DNA of 33,237 nucleotides from Phycisphaerales bacterium (GTDB lineage: Bacteria; Planctomycetota; UBA1135; UBA2386): the NCBI GenBank assembly GCA_020247305.1, contig JADCJE010000090.1, positions 1-33,237 of the forward strand. Direction: 5' to 3'. The notes under the pieces were generated by a model, which saw only the letters and a list, made by a program, of their open reading frames with translations, did not search any database and was not told the DNA's origin. Shown here in pieces: positions 1 through 7,416 of this stretch. Position numbers and translations under genes: made by a program. Within the stretch, counting starts at the first letter, position 1. Every line of letters begins with the position of its first letter.

Positions 1-113
1 ACCAGCGACGACACGCCGGCGGCGGTGGCGACGCGCGACGCGCCCTTGACCAGCCAGTCGGCGCCGAGCACGAGCAGCGCCAAACCAAGCACGAACAGCA
101 GTCCGGTGACCAT
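1..113 (-). CDS. Calcium/sodium antiporter (CaCA family), N-terminal fragment
   Basis: Only the first 37 codons are in the window; the gene continues past the left edge. The peptide opens with a hydrophobic helix followed by a GADWLVKGASRVA stretch. This matches the first helix and the G-A-[DE]-x-L-V-x-G-A-S motif of YrbG-type Na+/Ca2+ exchangers, integral inner-membrane proteins that exchange Ca2+ for Na+. I chose the ATG at 113. An in-frame GTG ten codons upstream, preceded by GGGAGG, is an alternative start. The family call rests on this short segment, but the motif is distinctive. Confidence 0.7.
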   Translation of the reverse strand, partial: MVTGLLFVLGLALLVLGADWLVKGASRVATAAGVSSL

Positions 114-366
114 GACGGCGAGCAGGGTAGCGGCCGCGCGCACGGCCTCCCACCGCAACCCGTGGAATGCGCGCGCAGCGCGCAGATCGCGGATCGCGGA
201 TCGTAGATCGCGTCGGCGCGGGCGGGTCGCGCGCGCCGCGGCCGCAGCCCGCGACCGACGCGACGGCGACGCATCGGCGCGACATCGCCCATCACGAAGA
301 CGTCGACGTCGCCCCCCGCGGCAACGCGCGTTGGCATCGCGCCGACGCGGCGCCTAGCGTGCCGCC
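114..366. other. Divergent intergenic region between antiporter and epimerase
   Basis: No gene is seen here. Around 183-212 there is a short run of GATCGCG-like units. The right end carries TTGGCA (331-336), an 18-bp spacer and TAGCGT (355-360). This is a plausible sigma-70-type promoter for the epimerase, and TAGCGT lies only 6 nt before its GTG start. Confidence 0.4.
331..360 (+). promoter_or_regulatory. Candidate promoter of the epimerase gene
   Basis: TTGGCA (331-336) is 5/6 to the -35 consensus. It is followed by 18 bp and TAGCGT (355-360), a weak -10. The hexamer ends 6 nt before the GTG at 367, so transcription would start at or next to the start codon, giving a leaderless mRNA. The sulfatase gene has the same geometry. 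Confidence 0.4.
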
Positions 367-1341
367 GTGCGTCCCGTCTGCCTGCTCACCGGCGCCAGCG
401 GCTTCGTCGGCCGCCACCTCGCCCCGCTGCTGGCGCGCGACTTCCGCCTGCGCGCGCTCGTGCGCCCCGGCCAGGAGTTGCCGTGGCTGCGCGGCCACGA
501 TGTCGAACGCGTCGAGGGCCGGCTCGCCGACCGCGAGGCGCTGGCGCGCGGCTGCCGCGGCGCGGACACCGTCGTGCACCTCGCCGCGCTGGTGTCGTTC
601 CGTCGCGAAGACCGCGCCGCGATGTTCGCCGCCAACGCCGATGCCACCGGCGACCTCGCCGACGCCGCGCTCGCCGCCGGCGTCCGCCGCCTGCTGCACG
701 TCTCCACCATCTCGGCGGTCGCCTGCCGCGACCGGCCCGAAGCCGTCGACGAGACCGCGGCCTACAACTTCGGGCCGCTGCGCCTCGGCTACTGCGACAG
801 CAAGCACGCCGCCGAGCAGCGCGTGTTCGCGGCATGCGCGCGCGGGCTCGATGCGGTCGTCGTCAATCCGCCGTCCATGTACGGCGCCGGCGACCGCCGC
901 AAGGGCGACGACTCGCTGCTGACCGCGGTGATGTCCGGTCGCGTGCGCTTCGCCCCGCCCGGCGGCCTCAACGTCGCCAACGTCGCCGATGTGTGCGACG
1001 GCATCGTGCGCGCGTTGCAGCAGGGCCGCAGCGGCGAACGCTACCTGCTTACCGGCGAGAACCTGACCGGCGCGCAGCTGCTGGCGCGCATCGCCGCGGT
1101 CGTCGGCGGCACGCCGCCGCGCCGGACCGCGCCACGCGCGCTGGTGCAGGCGGCGGCGACGGCGCTGCGCTGGAAGGAGCGGTGCCTCGGCAGCAGGCCG
1201 CCGCTGACGAGCGACGTGCTGACGCTGGCAACGAAGTTCCAGTGGTACGACGCCAGCAAGGCCGCGCGCGAACTCGGCTGGCGCGCCGGCCCGGTCGACG
1301 CCGGCATCGCCGCGGCGTGGCGCGAGCTGCGGGGCGGCTGA
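367..1341 (+). CDS. NAD(P)-dependent epimerase/dehydratase (extended SDR, dihydroflavonol-reductase-like)
   Basis: The product is 324 aa, starts with GTG and is cytoplasmic. Residues 8-15 (TGASGFVG) are the glycine-rich dinucleotide-binding loop of extended SDRs. HLAALV near 71-76 is the second conserved strand. STIS near 113-116 and YCDSK (Tyr142, Lys146) give the Ser and Tyr-x3-Lys catalytic set. NPPSMYGAGD near 165 matches the usual N-P-x-x-[VM]-Y-G-P-G-D motif. Such enzymes oxidise, reduce or epimerise nucleotide sugars or related carbonyl compounds; the substrate cannot be told from sequence. The stop codon is the first part of a repeated element (1337-1435) that also sits at the end of a glycosyltransferase gene. 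The next gene is 342 bp away, so it is probably transcribed alone. Confidence 0.85.
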   Translation: MRPVCLLTGASGFVGRHLAPLLARDFRLRALVRPGQELPWLRGHDVERVEGRLADREALARGCRGADTVVHLAALVSFRREDRAAMFAANADATGDLADAALAAGVRRLLHVSTISAVACRDRPEAVDETAAYNFGPLRLGYCDSKHAAEQRVFAACARGLDAVVVNPPSMYGAGDRRKGDDSLLTAVMSGRVRFAPPGGLNVANVADVCDGIVRALQQGRSGERYLLTGENLTGAQLLARIAAVVGGTPPRRTAPRALVQAAATALRWKERCLGSRPPLTSDVLTLATKFQWYDASKAARELGWRAGPVDAGIAAAWRELRGG

Positions 1342-1435
1342 GAGCCCGAGAAGAGCTCGGCATACGAGCTGTCAGATTGCCGCTGGTGGCTGCAGACGCG
1401 GCTACGCAGAGCCTTGGAAGATGATGGTTCCTCAG
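1337..1435 (+). repeat. Interspersed repeat copy A (starts on the epimerase stop codon)
   Basis: This 99-bp stretch is clearly related to 13546-13641. Shared blocks are GCTGAGnGCCCGAGAA at the left end, TCAGATTGCCnCTGGTGGC in the middle, then GCAG and TGGTTnCTCAG at the right end. The terminal CTGAG and CTCAG are inverted repeats. In both copies the TGA inside the first block is the stop codon of the upstream gene, although the two genes are unrelated. Function unknown; it could be a small mobile repeat or a conserved mRNA 3' end. Confidence 0.7.
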
Positions 1436-1683
1436 GTTCTGCGCGCGGGCGCGGCGGCGCGTTCACCGCGGCGGGACATGGCGACGGGCCGCCGCCGCGG
1501 CGACGGCACACGCCGCGGTGACGCAAGGCGGCGCGGATGCGCCGGCGCACACCGCCGCGGATTTTCGGCCGCTTCGTCACCGCGGCGCGGTTCGTGGCCC
1601 CATTGCACCATGCGGAGGAACGCGGCGCGGGCGCGCCCTCCGCCTGCGACTTCCCGCGTTCCGTTGCCCATTTGGAGCACGCC
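1342..1683. other. 342-bp intergenic region, no gene
   Basis: The first part is repeat copy A. Beyond it lies a 13-bp perfect inverted repeat with arms at 1511-1523 and 1575-1587 (CGCCGCGGTGACG) and a 51-nt loop. Inside that loop is the 12-bp palindrome TGCGCCGGCGCA (1538-1549). Open frames crossing this stretch have no protein-like composition. I see no clear promoter for the next gene, only a GGAG motif about 9 nt before its ATG. Confidence 0.5.
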
Positions 1684-2094
1684 ATGCCGATCCGACTCGT
1701 CACCGCATCCTGCCTCGCCCTCCTGTTCGCCGCGGCGGCCGCCGCGCAGAAGACGTGCCCGCGCACGCGCGCCGAGCGCATCGCCGGCAGCGAGCAGTAC
1801 GGCCCGGCGGCGTCGTGCAGCGGCCTCGCCTTCAGCGGCCATGGCCTCAAGCTGTCGACGGCGACCGGCTGCCCGCTGTTCGTCACGCTGATCCCCGAGC
1901 ACCACGACGTCGTGCCGAGCGCGTCGGCGACCCGCGTCGAGCCGATGGGCGCGCGCGAGGGCCGCATCCTGTTCTTCACCTGCCAGACCGACTACCTCAT
2001 CGTCATCCCGTGGGGTTCGGTGTGCGTGTTCGAGCGCGACCTCGCGTGGGGCTCGTACCCGGTCCTGGCGACCCTGCCCTGCGAGGGCCAGTGA
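1684..2094 (+). CDS. Small secreted Cys-rich protein of unknown function
   Basis: The product is 136 aa. Residues 1-21 form a signal peptide with a hydrophobic Leu/Ala core ending in Ala-Ala-Ala-Gln, so the protein is probably exported. The mature part has six cysteines (in KTCPR, SCSGL, TGCPL, FTCQT, VCVFE and PCEGQ), which suggests disulfides, and looks like a small beta-rich domain. I do not recognise a family. The ATG at 1684 was chosen because it begins the signal peptide and has GGAG upstream; the longer frame ahead of it is not protein-like. Two bases separate its stop from the start of the next gene, so the two are probably co-transcribed and translationally coupled. Confidence 0.7.
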   Translation: MPIRLVTASCLALLFAAAAAAQKTCPRTRAERIAGSEQYGPAASCSGLAFSGHGLKLSTATGCPLFVTLIPEHHDVVPSASATRVEPMGAREGRILFFTCQTDYLIVIPWGSVCVFERDLAWGSYPVLATLPCEGQ

Positions 2095-2096
2095 CG

Positions 2097-3626
2097 ATGG
2101 CCGCGCTCCCGGCCATGGCCCCCGGCGCGCTCCCGCCGCGGCACGGCGACGGCCGCCGCCGCGACGCCGCGCGCCTGCTGGGCGCGGTGGCGCTGCCGCC
2201 GGCGGCCATCGCCGCCGCGCTGGCGCTCGTCGTCGCGGCCACGCCGACCGCTCCGCCGGACGCCCCCGCGGCGCCAGCGCCGCACGAAGCCGCGCCCACA
2301 GCGGCCGCGGCCGACGCGGCGCCGGCGGCGCCGACGCTGCCGCGCGAAGCCGCGCCGCCGGCGACCGCCCAACCGCCGGCGGCCTCGTTCGATGAAGCCG
2401 TCGCCGAACTGGTGGCCATCGGCCAGCGCACGGCGGCGTTCGCGCAGGACGACGACCATGCAGCCGCGAGCGCCAGCGACCAGTTGGCCCGCGCGCGCTT
2501 CGCGGCGCTGATGGCGGGCTTCCCCGACGCCGGCGAGCAGGCGCTGCGGCGGCTGGTCGCCGCCGCGACGCCGTTGGCCCACGGACTGGTGCAAGGCCGC
2601 GACTTCGTGCTGCAGCTGGTCGTCGTCACCGAGTGCGCCCGCCGCGCCGGCGCCGCCGAGGCCGGCGGCGCGCGCGCACCGCTGGAACACTTCGTGCACG
2701 ACGTGCTGGCGGCGATGCCGGCGAGTCCGGCGATGGCCGCCGTCGGCGCGCGCGCGCTCGTGCGCCAGCCGCACCTGCGGCTCGCGCACGAGACGGCGGT
2801 GCTCGGCCTCGTCGAGCTCGCCGGCGCCGGGCAGTTCCCGCGGGAGATCGCCACCGGGCTGCTGCTGACGCTTTGGGACAACCTGGAGCGCCACGGCGAG
2901 CGCAGCAGCGAGGCGCTGGCCGCACTCGCGCTGTTGCTGCTCGACGGCAAGGACGGCAGCCAGCGCGCGGCCGCCTGCCGCCATTTGCTGCGCGAGGCCC
3001 GCTACCGCGCGCTCGTCGTCGACGCGCTGCGCCGCTCCGCCGACCGCGGCTTCGTGCGCGAGGTCGCCAGCCTCGTCGCCAGCGACCTGCCGGTCGACGA
3101 CGCGCTCGGCGTGCTCGCCGACCTCGGCCCCGCGCTCGGCCGCGCGCCGCACGCCTACCTCGTGTGCGGCCACCGCGCGCCCGACGCCGTCGCCGACGCC
3201 TACCGCCGGCTGCTCGCCGACGACGTGCAGCCCGATCGCCGCGTCGACCTCGTGGCCGGGGTCGGCATGGTGCGGTCGCCGACCGGCCTCGACGTGGCGC
3301 GCACCGCGCTGGCGCACGACCGCTCGCCGGAGGTGCGCCTGCAGGCGGTGTTCGCGCTCACGGCCAACGCCGATCCGGAGACGGCGATGGCCGCCCTGCT
3401 GCAAGCCGCCGACGACGTCGAACTGACGGCGGAGCGGACCCGTTGCGACGGACTCGTGTTCGCGCTCGGCAACCTGGAGCGGCAGGCCGACGCCGCGGCG
3501 ATGGACCGGGCGACGCGGCGACTGGTCGCACTGTCGCTGTCGGCCGACGGCAGCGCAAAGCTCGCTGCGCTGCGGGCGCGGACCGTGCCCGGCGAGCACG
3601 CGGTGGCTGGCTCAGCCAGCCGCTGA
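2097..3626 (+). CDS. Membrane-anchored HEAT-like repeat protein, function unknown
   Basis: The product is 509 aa. The N-terminus has a basic stretch and then one hydrophobic segment (about residues 28-47), followed by an Ala/Pro-rich linker to about residue 97. The rest is alpha-helical with repeated 30-40-residue units, clearest near SPEVRLQAVFALTANADPE, which reads like a HEAT repeat. Such domains act as protein-binding scaffolds. The likely topology is N-in with the repeat domain outside the membrane. The start is the ATG 2 bp after the previous stop; the frame is open further upstream, but that part overlaps the secreted-protein gene. A short hairpin (GGCTGGC-TCA-GCCAGCC, 3605-3621) lies just before the stop. 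No catalytic motif is visible. Confidence 0.7.
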   Translation: MAALPAMAPGALPPRHGDGRRRDAARLLGAVALPPAAIAAALALVVAATPTAPPDAPAAPAPHEAAPTAAAADAAPAAPTLPREAAPPATAQPPAASFDEAVAELVAIGQRTAAFAQDDDHAAASASDQLARARFAALMAGFPDAGEQALRRLVAAATPLAHGLVQGRDFVLQLVVVTECARRAGAAEAGGARAPLEHFVHDVLAAMPASPAMAAVGARALVRQPHLRLAHETAVLGLVELAGAGQFPREIATGLLLTLWDNLERHGERSSEALAALALLLLDGKDGSQRAAACRHLLREARYRALVVDALRRSADRGFVREVASLVASDLPVDDALGVLADLGPALGRAPHAYLVCGHRAPDAVADAYRRLLADDVQPDRRVDLVAGVGMVRSPTGLDVARTALAHDRSPEVRLQAVFALTANADPETAMAALLQAADDVELTAERTRCDGLVFALGNLERQADAAAMDRATRRLVALSLSADGSAKLAALRARTVPGEHAVAGSASR

Positions 3627-3639
3627 CAGGCCGATGGGC

Positions 3640-3695
3640 GCGGCGGTCGGGGCGCAACAGTCGGGGCGCGGCGGTCGGGGCGCGGCGGTCGGGGC
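3640..3695. repeat. 14-bp tandem repeat, four units
   Basis: Units are GCGGCGGTCGGGGC at 3640-3653, 3668-3681 and 3682-3695. A variant, GCAACAGTCGGGGC, is at 3654-3667. The array starts 14 bp after the stop of the HEAT-like gene. Confidence 0.85.
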
Positions 3696-3928
3696 CACGC
3701 AGCCCTCGCGGCTCCGGCGAATCTCTGCGGGCAACGATTCGCCGAGCGGCGGCCAAGACACGGCGGGGCAGCGGGGCAGCTGGCAGGCGCAGCCGACGCG
3801 CCCTAGGCGCGCCCACGCAGTGGTCCCCCGCAGCAGCAGGGATCGACAGAAGCGGGGACCTGCGCACCTGACTCCGAACGAACCGGAGCCCAGGCGAACC
3901 GGACGCAACGGGCCAGCCCGACGCGCCC

Positions 3929-4031
3929 GACCAACCCAGCCAGCCAGACAACCCAGCTAGCTAGACAACCCAGCCGGCCGGACAACCCAGCCGGCCGGAC
4001 AACCGAGCCGGCCAGACAACCGAGCCGGCCG
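3929..4031. repeat. 17-bp tandem repeat, six units, abutting rpmG
   Basis: Units of the form GACAACCCAGCCGGCCG lie at 3947-3963, 3964-3980, 3981-3997, 3998-4014 and 4015-4031. They are preceded by an 18-bp divergent unit at 3929-3946. Each unit contains a small palindrome (CCGGCCGG or CTAGCTAG across the unit boundary). The array ends 2 bp before the rpmG stop codon, so it would be transcribed in the rpmG 3' region. As 17 is not a multiple of 3, it is not a coding repeat. Confidence 0.85.
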
Positions 4032-4033
4032 GA

Positions 4034-4198
4034 CTACTTCTTCTTCTCGACGTGCTTGGTGTGCTTGCGCAAGCGCGGCGAGTACTTCTTGAGCTCCAGC
4101 TTGTTGGTGCCGGGCTTCTTCATGATCGTGTAGTTGCGATCGCCGGTCTCTTCGCAGACCAGGAACACGATCTCTTTCTTCTTCTTCTGCTTCGCCAT
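4034..4198 (-). CDS. rpmG: 50S ribosomal protein L33 (zinc-independent form)
   Basis: This is a 54-aa, highly basic protein of normal L33 length. It carries the family core [18 protein letters not shown] and [12 protein letters not shown]33 binds the 23S rRNA near the E site of the large subunit. Zinc-binding L33 proteins have two C-x2-C pairs. Here the first is Cys-Glu-Glu-Thr and the second is Tyr-Ser-Pro-Arg, so this is the zinc-free type. The ATG at 4198 was chosen because the longer frame upstream adds sequence not found in L33. The common neighbours secE and nusG are absent. A tandem repeat array follows immediately downstream. Confidence 0.95.
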   Translation of the reverse strand: MAKQKKKKEIVFLVCEETGDRNYTIMKKPGTNKLELKKYSPRLRKHTKHVEKKK

Positions 4199-4355
4199 GG
4201 CTGCTCGTGGCGGCCGGGCACGGCCGCGCGTTTGGGAGGGCGAGGGAGAGTAGCGACCGATCCGGCCAGCGCAAGGGTCCACGTCCACCGCGTCCCGGTC
4301 CGCGACCGCCGGCGCGCCGACGGACCGCCGACGGACCGCCGTCCACGGCCCGCGG

Positions 4356-5507
4356 TCAGTAGTGCAGGCGCAGCACCGGCATCTGGCCGACGAACGTCGC
4401 CCACGGCGAGGTCGTTGCGGCGCCGGGGAAGTAGACCGAACTGCAGCGGTTGGTCACCCCCGCCGAACCCAGCACCAAGACGAGACCGTTGCCGAGCGAC
4501 AGCGGCAACCCGGGGCGGCTTGGGTCGATCCAGGCGCCCTGCACCGCGAGGCGCAGGCCGATCGCCGCAGCGGCGGGGATCGCCAGGGTGCTCGCGTACG
4601 CGCCAGCGCCACTCGCCGCACCGCTCCACAGCACGTCGAGCGGCGCCCACTGCCGGCAGCCGGCGAGGCCCGGGTCGACGAGGCCGAGGTCGACGCCGAA
4701 CCCGAGGAAGCCGGGGCCGGGGCCGCGCGACTGGGCGCTGAGGCCGGCCCACATGCAGACCAGCCCGCCCGGCGGCGCGCCGGCGAGTTCGAACGCCGCC
4801 GACGTCGCCGGCAACGGTCCGGTGGCGGCCGTCCAGCGCAACCGCGTCGGTTCGCTGCGCGTCGTGCAGGAGCCGTCGCCGACCGGCGCGACGAGGCCCT
4901 GGTCGACGCCCCCCGTCTGCCAGACCGCATCGACCCAGTGCTCGCCGCTGATCTGCAGCGGCGCGTTGCCAACCTCGAACTCCAGGAACAGCGTGCCGGC
5001 GGTCACCGGCAGCGGCGTCGTGAACACGATGACCAGCAGGTCGCTGCCGACGACCGTCGCCGGGCCGGGCGCGGGGGCGGCCAGCGAAGTCACCGTCGCC
5101 GGGCCAAAAAGGGTCAGCATGGTCGCCGGTCGGTTGGCGGCGAGGCCAGCGCCCTGGCTCGCGGCCGCCGTGGTGGTGATGCCGCCGCGCACGGTCAGCG
5201 TGCGGGAGATCGGCGCGTACGCCACGTCGCCCGGCAGCGTCGGTCGCCGCAGCGTCACGCCGGTCAGCGCCTGGCCGACGAGTCCGGTCGGCAGCAGCGC
5301 GCCGTCGACGAACACCTGCAGCGTGCCCTGGCTCCAGCGCAGGGGCAGCGCCACCGCCGCGTTGCCGGGCAAGTCGGTGGCGACCGCCGGCACGACGGCT
5401 GACGACTGCGCCGGCAGGTCCGCCGGGATCCCGGCGGCAGCGAAGGCGAGGGCGACGACGGCCGCCGCGCGGCCGCGGCGCGGCGAGGGGGTGGGGTGCG
5501 CGCTCAT
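4356..5507 (-). CDS. Large secreted protein of unknown function
   Basis: The product is 383 aa from the ATG at 5507; an in-frame ATG at 5516 is an alternative. A basic N-terminus (PRRGRAAA) and a hydrophobic Ala/Val/Leu stretch ending near Leu-Pro-Ala-Gln form a signal peptide. The mature protein is rich in Gly, Ala, Thr and Val with alternating hydrophobic residues, as in extracellular beta-sandwich proteins. It ends in MPVLRLHY. The C-terminal third resembles a domain I associate with long secreted planctomycete proteins; that link is from memory and uncertain. No catalytic motif is seen. The coding strand and length are well supported by composition, but the function is not known. Confidence 0.65.
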   Translation of the reverse strand: MSAHPTPSPRRGRAAAVVALAFAAAGIPADLPAQSSAVVPAVATDLPGNAAVALPLRWSQGTLQVFVDGALLPTGLVGQALTGVTLRRPTLPGDVAYAPISRTLTVRGGITTTAAASQGAGLAANRPATMLTLFGPATVTSLAAPAPGPATVVGSDLLVIVFTTPLPVTAGTLFLEFEVGNAPLQISGEHWVDAVWQTGGVDQGLVAPVGDGSCTTRSEPTRLRWTAATGPLPATSAAFELAGAPPGGLVCMWAGLSAQSRGPGPGFLGFGVDLGLVDPGLAGCRQWAPLDVLWSGAASGAGAYASTLAIPAAAAIGLRLAVQGAWIDPSRPGLPLSLGNGLVLVLGSAGVTNRCSSVYFPGAATTSPWATFVGQMPVLRLHY

Positions 5508-5632
5508 GGCGACCATGGCATCGGCAGTTCCGGGCCTGCGACCCAAGCGGGCTCGCGGCCGGCGCGCACCGCCCGGGCGCGCCGGCCACCCGCCGGCGGC
5601 AGCGCCACCGGACCGATCGGCGGCGATCGGCG

Positions 5633-5670
5633 AAAAAAGCGGAAGGGCCCGGTTCCCGCCGGGCCCTTCC
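5633..5670 (-). terminator. Intrinsic-terminator-like hairpin (minus strand)
   Basis: A perfect 12-bp stem (GGAAGGGCCCGG at 5641-5652 with CCGGGCCCTTCC at 5659-5670) encloses a 6-nt loop. On the minus strand it is followed after two bases by six T residues (A-run 5633-5638 on plus). This is the classical Rho-independent pattern. It lies about 126 bp upstream of the minus-strand secreted-protein gene, not after any gene, so it would end a short transcript initiated between it and about 5810, or attenuate transcription towards that gene. Confidence 0.6.
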
Positions 5671-5708
5671 AGGGGTCGTCCGCAACTCGACTCCCTTCCT
5701 CCGCTCCC

Positions 5709-5753
5709 AACCCGTCATCGGCCAGAACGCCGCGCCAACCTGAGCGGGTTTTT
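5709..5753 (+). terminator. Weak terminator-like structure (plus strand)
   Basis: AACCCG (5709-5714) pairs with CGGGTT (5745-5750). TCA/TGA can extend the stem after a one-base bulge, and T residues run from 5749 to 5753. The loop is long (about 23 nt) but can fold internally. It lies 56 bp before the SDR start, so it could act as a leader attenuator or end a small plus-strand RNA. Confidence 0.3.
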
Positions 5754-5808
5754 CCGTGTCGCCGTTGGCATGGCGTGTTCCGAGCCGCCACCCTGCTGCC
5801 TTCCGCGC

Positions 5809-6591
5809 ATGACCGGCACCCCGCACGCATCCCCCGCGACGATCGTCACCGGCAGCAGCCGCGGCATCGGCAAGGCCATCGCGGAAGCGCTCGCCGCCGC
5901 CGGCCACCGCCTGCTGCTCGTCGCCCGCGACGCCACCGCCCTGGGGACGGTGGCCGCGGAGCTGCGCGCCCGCGGCGCCCGCGCCGAGTCGTTCGCCGCC
6001 GACCTGCGCGACGAGCACGCCGCCGCCGCCGCGGTCGCCGCCGCGCGCGCGGCCTTCGGCGGCCTCGACCACGTCGTCAACAACGCCGGCACCGCCCCTT
6101 CGGACAAGGTCGAGAACACCACGCCGGCGATGCTGCGCGAAGCGTTCGACCTGCACGTCGCCGCGCCGCTGGCCTTCGCGCGCGCCGCGGCGGCGGGCTT
6201 CAAGCAGCAGGGCTCCGGCTGCCTGCTGCACCTCGCGTCGACCGCCGGCCTGCGCGGCTACCCGTTCACCAGCGCCTACACCGCCGCCAAGCACGGCATG
6301 GTCGGCCTCGCGCGCGCGCTCAGCGCCGAGCTGGGCCCGGCCGGCGTGCGCGTGTACGCGGTGTGCCCGGGCTTCGTCGACACCGACATCACGCGCGGCG
6401 CGGCGGCCGCCATCGCGGCGCGCGGCAAGACCACCGCCGACGCGGCGTTCGCGCGCATGGCCGCGCAGAACCGCATCGGCCGCATGCACTCCCCCGCCGA
6501 GGTCGCCGCAGCCGTCGCGCGCCTCCTGCACGACCGGCCCGCCGGCTGCGTCTACGATCTCGACCGCGACCCGCCGGCGTTCGTCGACTGA
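5809..6591 (+). CDS. Short-chain dehydrogenase/reductase (classical SDR)
   Basis: The product is 260 aa, the usual length for classical SDRs. TGSSRGIG (residues 14-21) is the cofactor-binding loop, and the Arg after the Ser pair favours NADP(H). NNAG is at 91-94. The catalytic set is Ser144, Tyr157 and Lys161 (Y-T-A-A-K). PGFVDTDI follows at about 190. It oxidises or reduces a hydroxyl/carbonyl group, plausibly a 3-hydroxyacyl-CoA or related intermediate given its neighbours. It is first in a three-gene set with an enoyl-CoA-hydratase-like and an acyl-CoA-dehydrogenase gene; the gap to the next gene is 27 bp. An in-frame ATG at 5770 is an alternative start, but 5809 matches the family N-terminus. 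Confidence 0.9.
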   Translation: MTGTPHASPATIVTGSSRGIGKAIAEALAAAGHRLLLVARDATALGTVAAELRARGARAESFAADLRDEHAAAAAVAAARAAFGGLDHVVNNAGTAPSDKVENTTPAMLREAFDLHVAAPLAFARAAAAGFKQQGSGCLLHLASTAGLRGYPFTSAYTAAKHGMVGLARALSAELGPAGVRVYAVCPGFVDTDITRGAAAAIAARGKTTADAAFARMAAQNRIGRMHSPAEVAAAVARLLHDRPAGCVYDLDRDPPAFVD

Positions 6592-6618
6592 CGGCCGCCG
6601 CCAACCCAGCCACCGACG

Positions 6619-7416
6619 ATGAGCCAATACGACTTCCGCTTCGAGAGGGGCAGCGACGGCGTCGCCGTGCTGACGCTGGACCGGCCCGAGACCCTGAACT
6701 CGCTGACGTTCGACGTCTATGGGCAGCTCGAACGCCTGTTCGTCGACCTCGCCGACGACGACGCCGTGCGCGCGATCGTGCTGACCGGGCACGGCCGCGG
6801 CTTCTGCAGCGGCGGCAGCGTCGAGGAGATCATCGGCCCGCTGCTGGAGACCAACCTCGACGGCACGTTGCGCTTCACGCGCATGACCGGCGCGGTGGTG
6901 CGCAACATGCTGCGCCTGCCGAAGCCGATCGTCGCCGCCATCAACGGCGTCGCCGCCGGCGCGGGCGCGGTGCTGGCGCTGGCCAGCGACCTGCGGGTGA
7001 TGAGCGAGCAGGCGAAGTTCGCCTTCCTGTTCACCAAGGTAGGCCTGACCGGCGCCGACATGGGCGCCGCGTGGCTGCTGCCCAAGGTCGTCGGCGCCGG
7101 CCGCGCGATGGAGCTGCTGCTGCTCGGCGACAAGGTGACGGCCGAGGAGGCGCACCGCATCGGCCTCGCCAACCGCGTCGTGCCGGCCGACGCCGTGCTC
7201 GCCGAGGCGCTGGCGCTGGCGCGTCGGCTCGCCGCCGGCCCGGGCCTTGCGCTCGGCATGACCAAGAAGATGGTCTGGAACGAGTGGCCGATGGACCTCG
7301 ACGCCGCGATCGAACAGGAGGCGCAGGCGCAGGCGCTGCTGCTGCGCGCGCACGACCACCGCGAGTTCTACAACGCCTGGATGGAGAAGCGCGAACCGCG
7401 CTTCCTCGGCCGATGA
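6619..7416 (+). CDS. Enoyl-CoA hydratase/isomerase (crotonase superfamily)
   Basis: The product is 265 aa with the full crotonase fold. GRGFCSGG (59-66) and GVAAGAGAVLAL (110-121) form the two oxyanion-hole regions that polarise the thioester carbonyl of acyl-CoA. The two glutamates of classical enoyl-CoA hydratase are not present: the first position is in GAGAV (Val118). In the second region the likely acidic residue is Asp147 in T-G-A-D-M-G-A, as in Asp-dependent isomerase-type crotonases such as PaaG. It may therefore isomerise a double bond or act on a ring-type CoA substrate rather than hydrate a simple enoyl-CoA. Its stop overlaps the next start (ATGA), so the two proteins should be made in coupled amounts. 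Confidence 0.9.
   Translation: MSQYDFRFERGSDGVAVLTLDRPETLNSLTFDVYGQLERLFVDLADDDAVRAIVLTGHGRGFCSGGSVEEIIGPLLETNLDGTLRFTRMTGAVVRNMLRLPKPIVAAINGVAAGAGAVLALASDLRVMSEQAKFAFLFTKVGLTGADMGAAWLLPKVVGAGRAMELLLLGDKVTAEEAHRIGLANRVVPADAVLAEALALARRLAAGPGLALGMTKKMVWNEWPMDLDAAIEQEAQAQALLLRAHDHREFYNAWMEKREPRFLGR

Larger units (their letters stand above)
3627..4033. other. 407-bp intergenic region with two tandem repeat tracts
   Basis: No gene is seen here. Two tandem arrays, of 14-bp units (3640-3695) and 17-bp units (3929-4031), account for much of the sequence. The part between them (3696-3928) has no recognisable feature. It lies between convergent genes, the HEAT-like gene on plus and rpmG on minus. Confidence 0.6.
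5508..5808. other. 301-bp divergent intergenic region with opposing terminator-like hairpins
   Basis: This lies between the starts of two divergent genes, yet contains a strong intrinsic-terminator-like hairpin on the minus strand (5633-5670) and a weaker one on the plus strand (5709-5753). Neither has an obvious protein gene to terminate. A small RNA or an attenuated leader is possible. No protein-like frame is present. Confidence 0.5.

Noticed and set aside
5770..5825. Minus-strand sequence resembling the signal recognition particle RNA apex (GGTCA followed by GGAAGGCAGCAG)
   Set aside because: The tetraloop string matches, but the flanking helices do not pair (GGU faces GGG, and CGC faces GGC), unlike true SRP RNA. 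It also overlaps the SDR gene start.
4120..7359. 1079-codon open frame on minus
   Set aside because: It lies antisense to the SDR and crotonase genes, and overlaps the secreted-protein gene in another frame. Its Arg/Gly/His-rich composition is typical of antisense frames in high-GC DNA.
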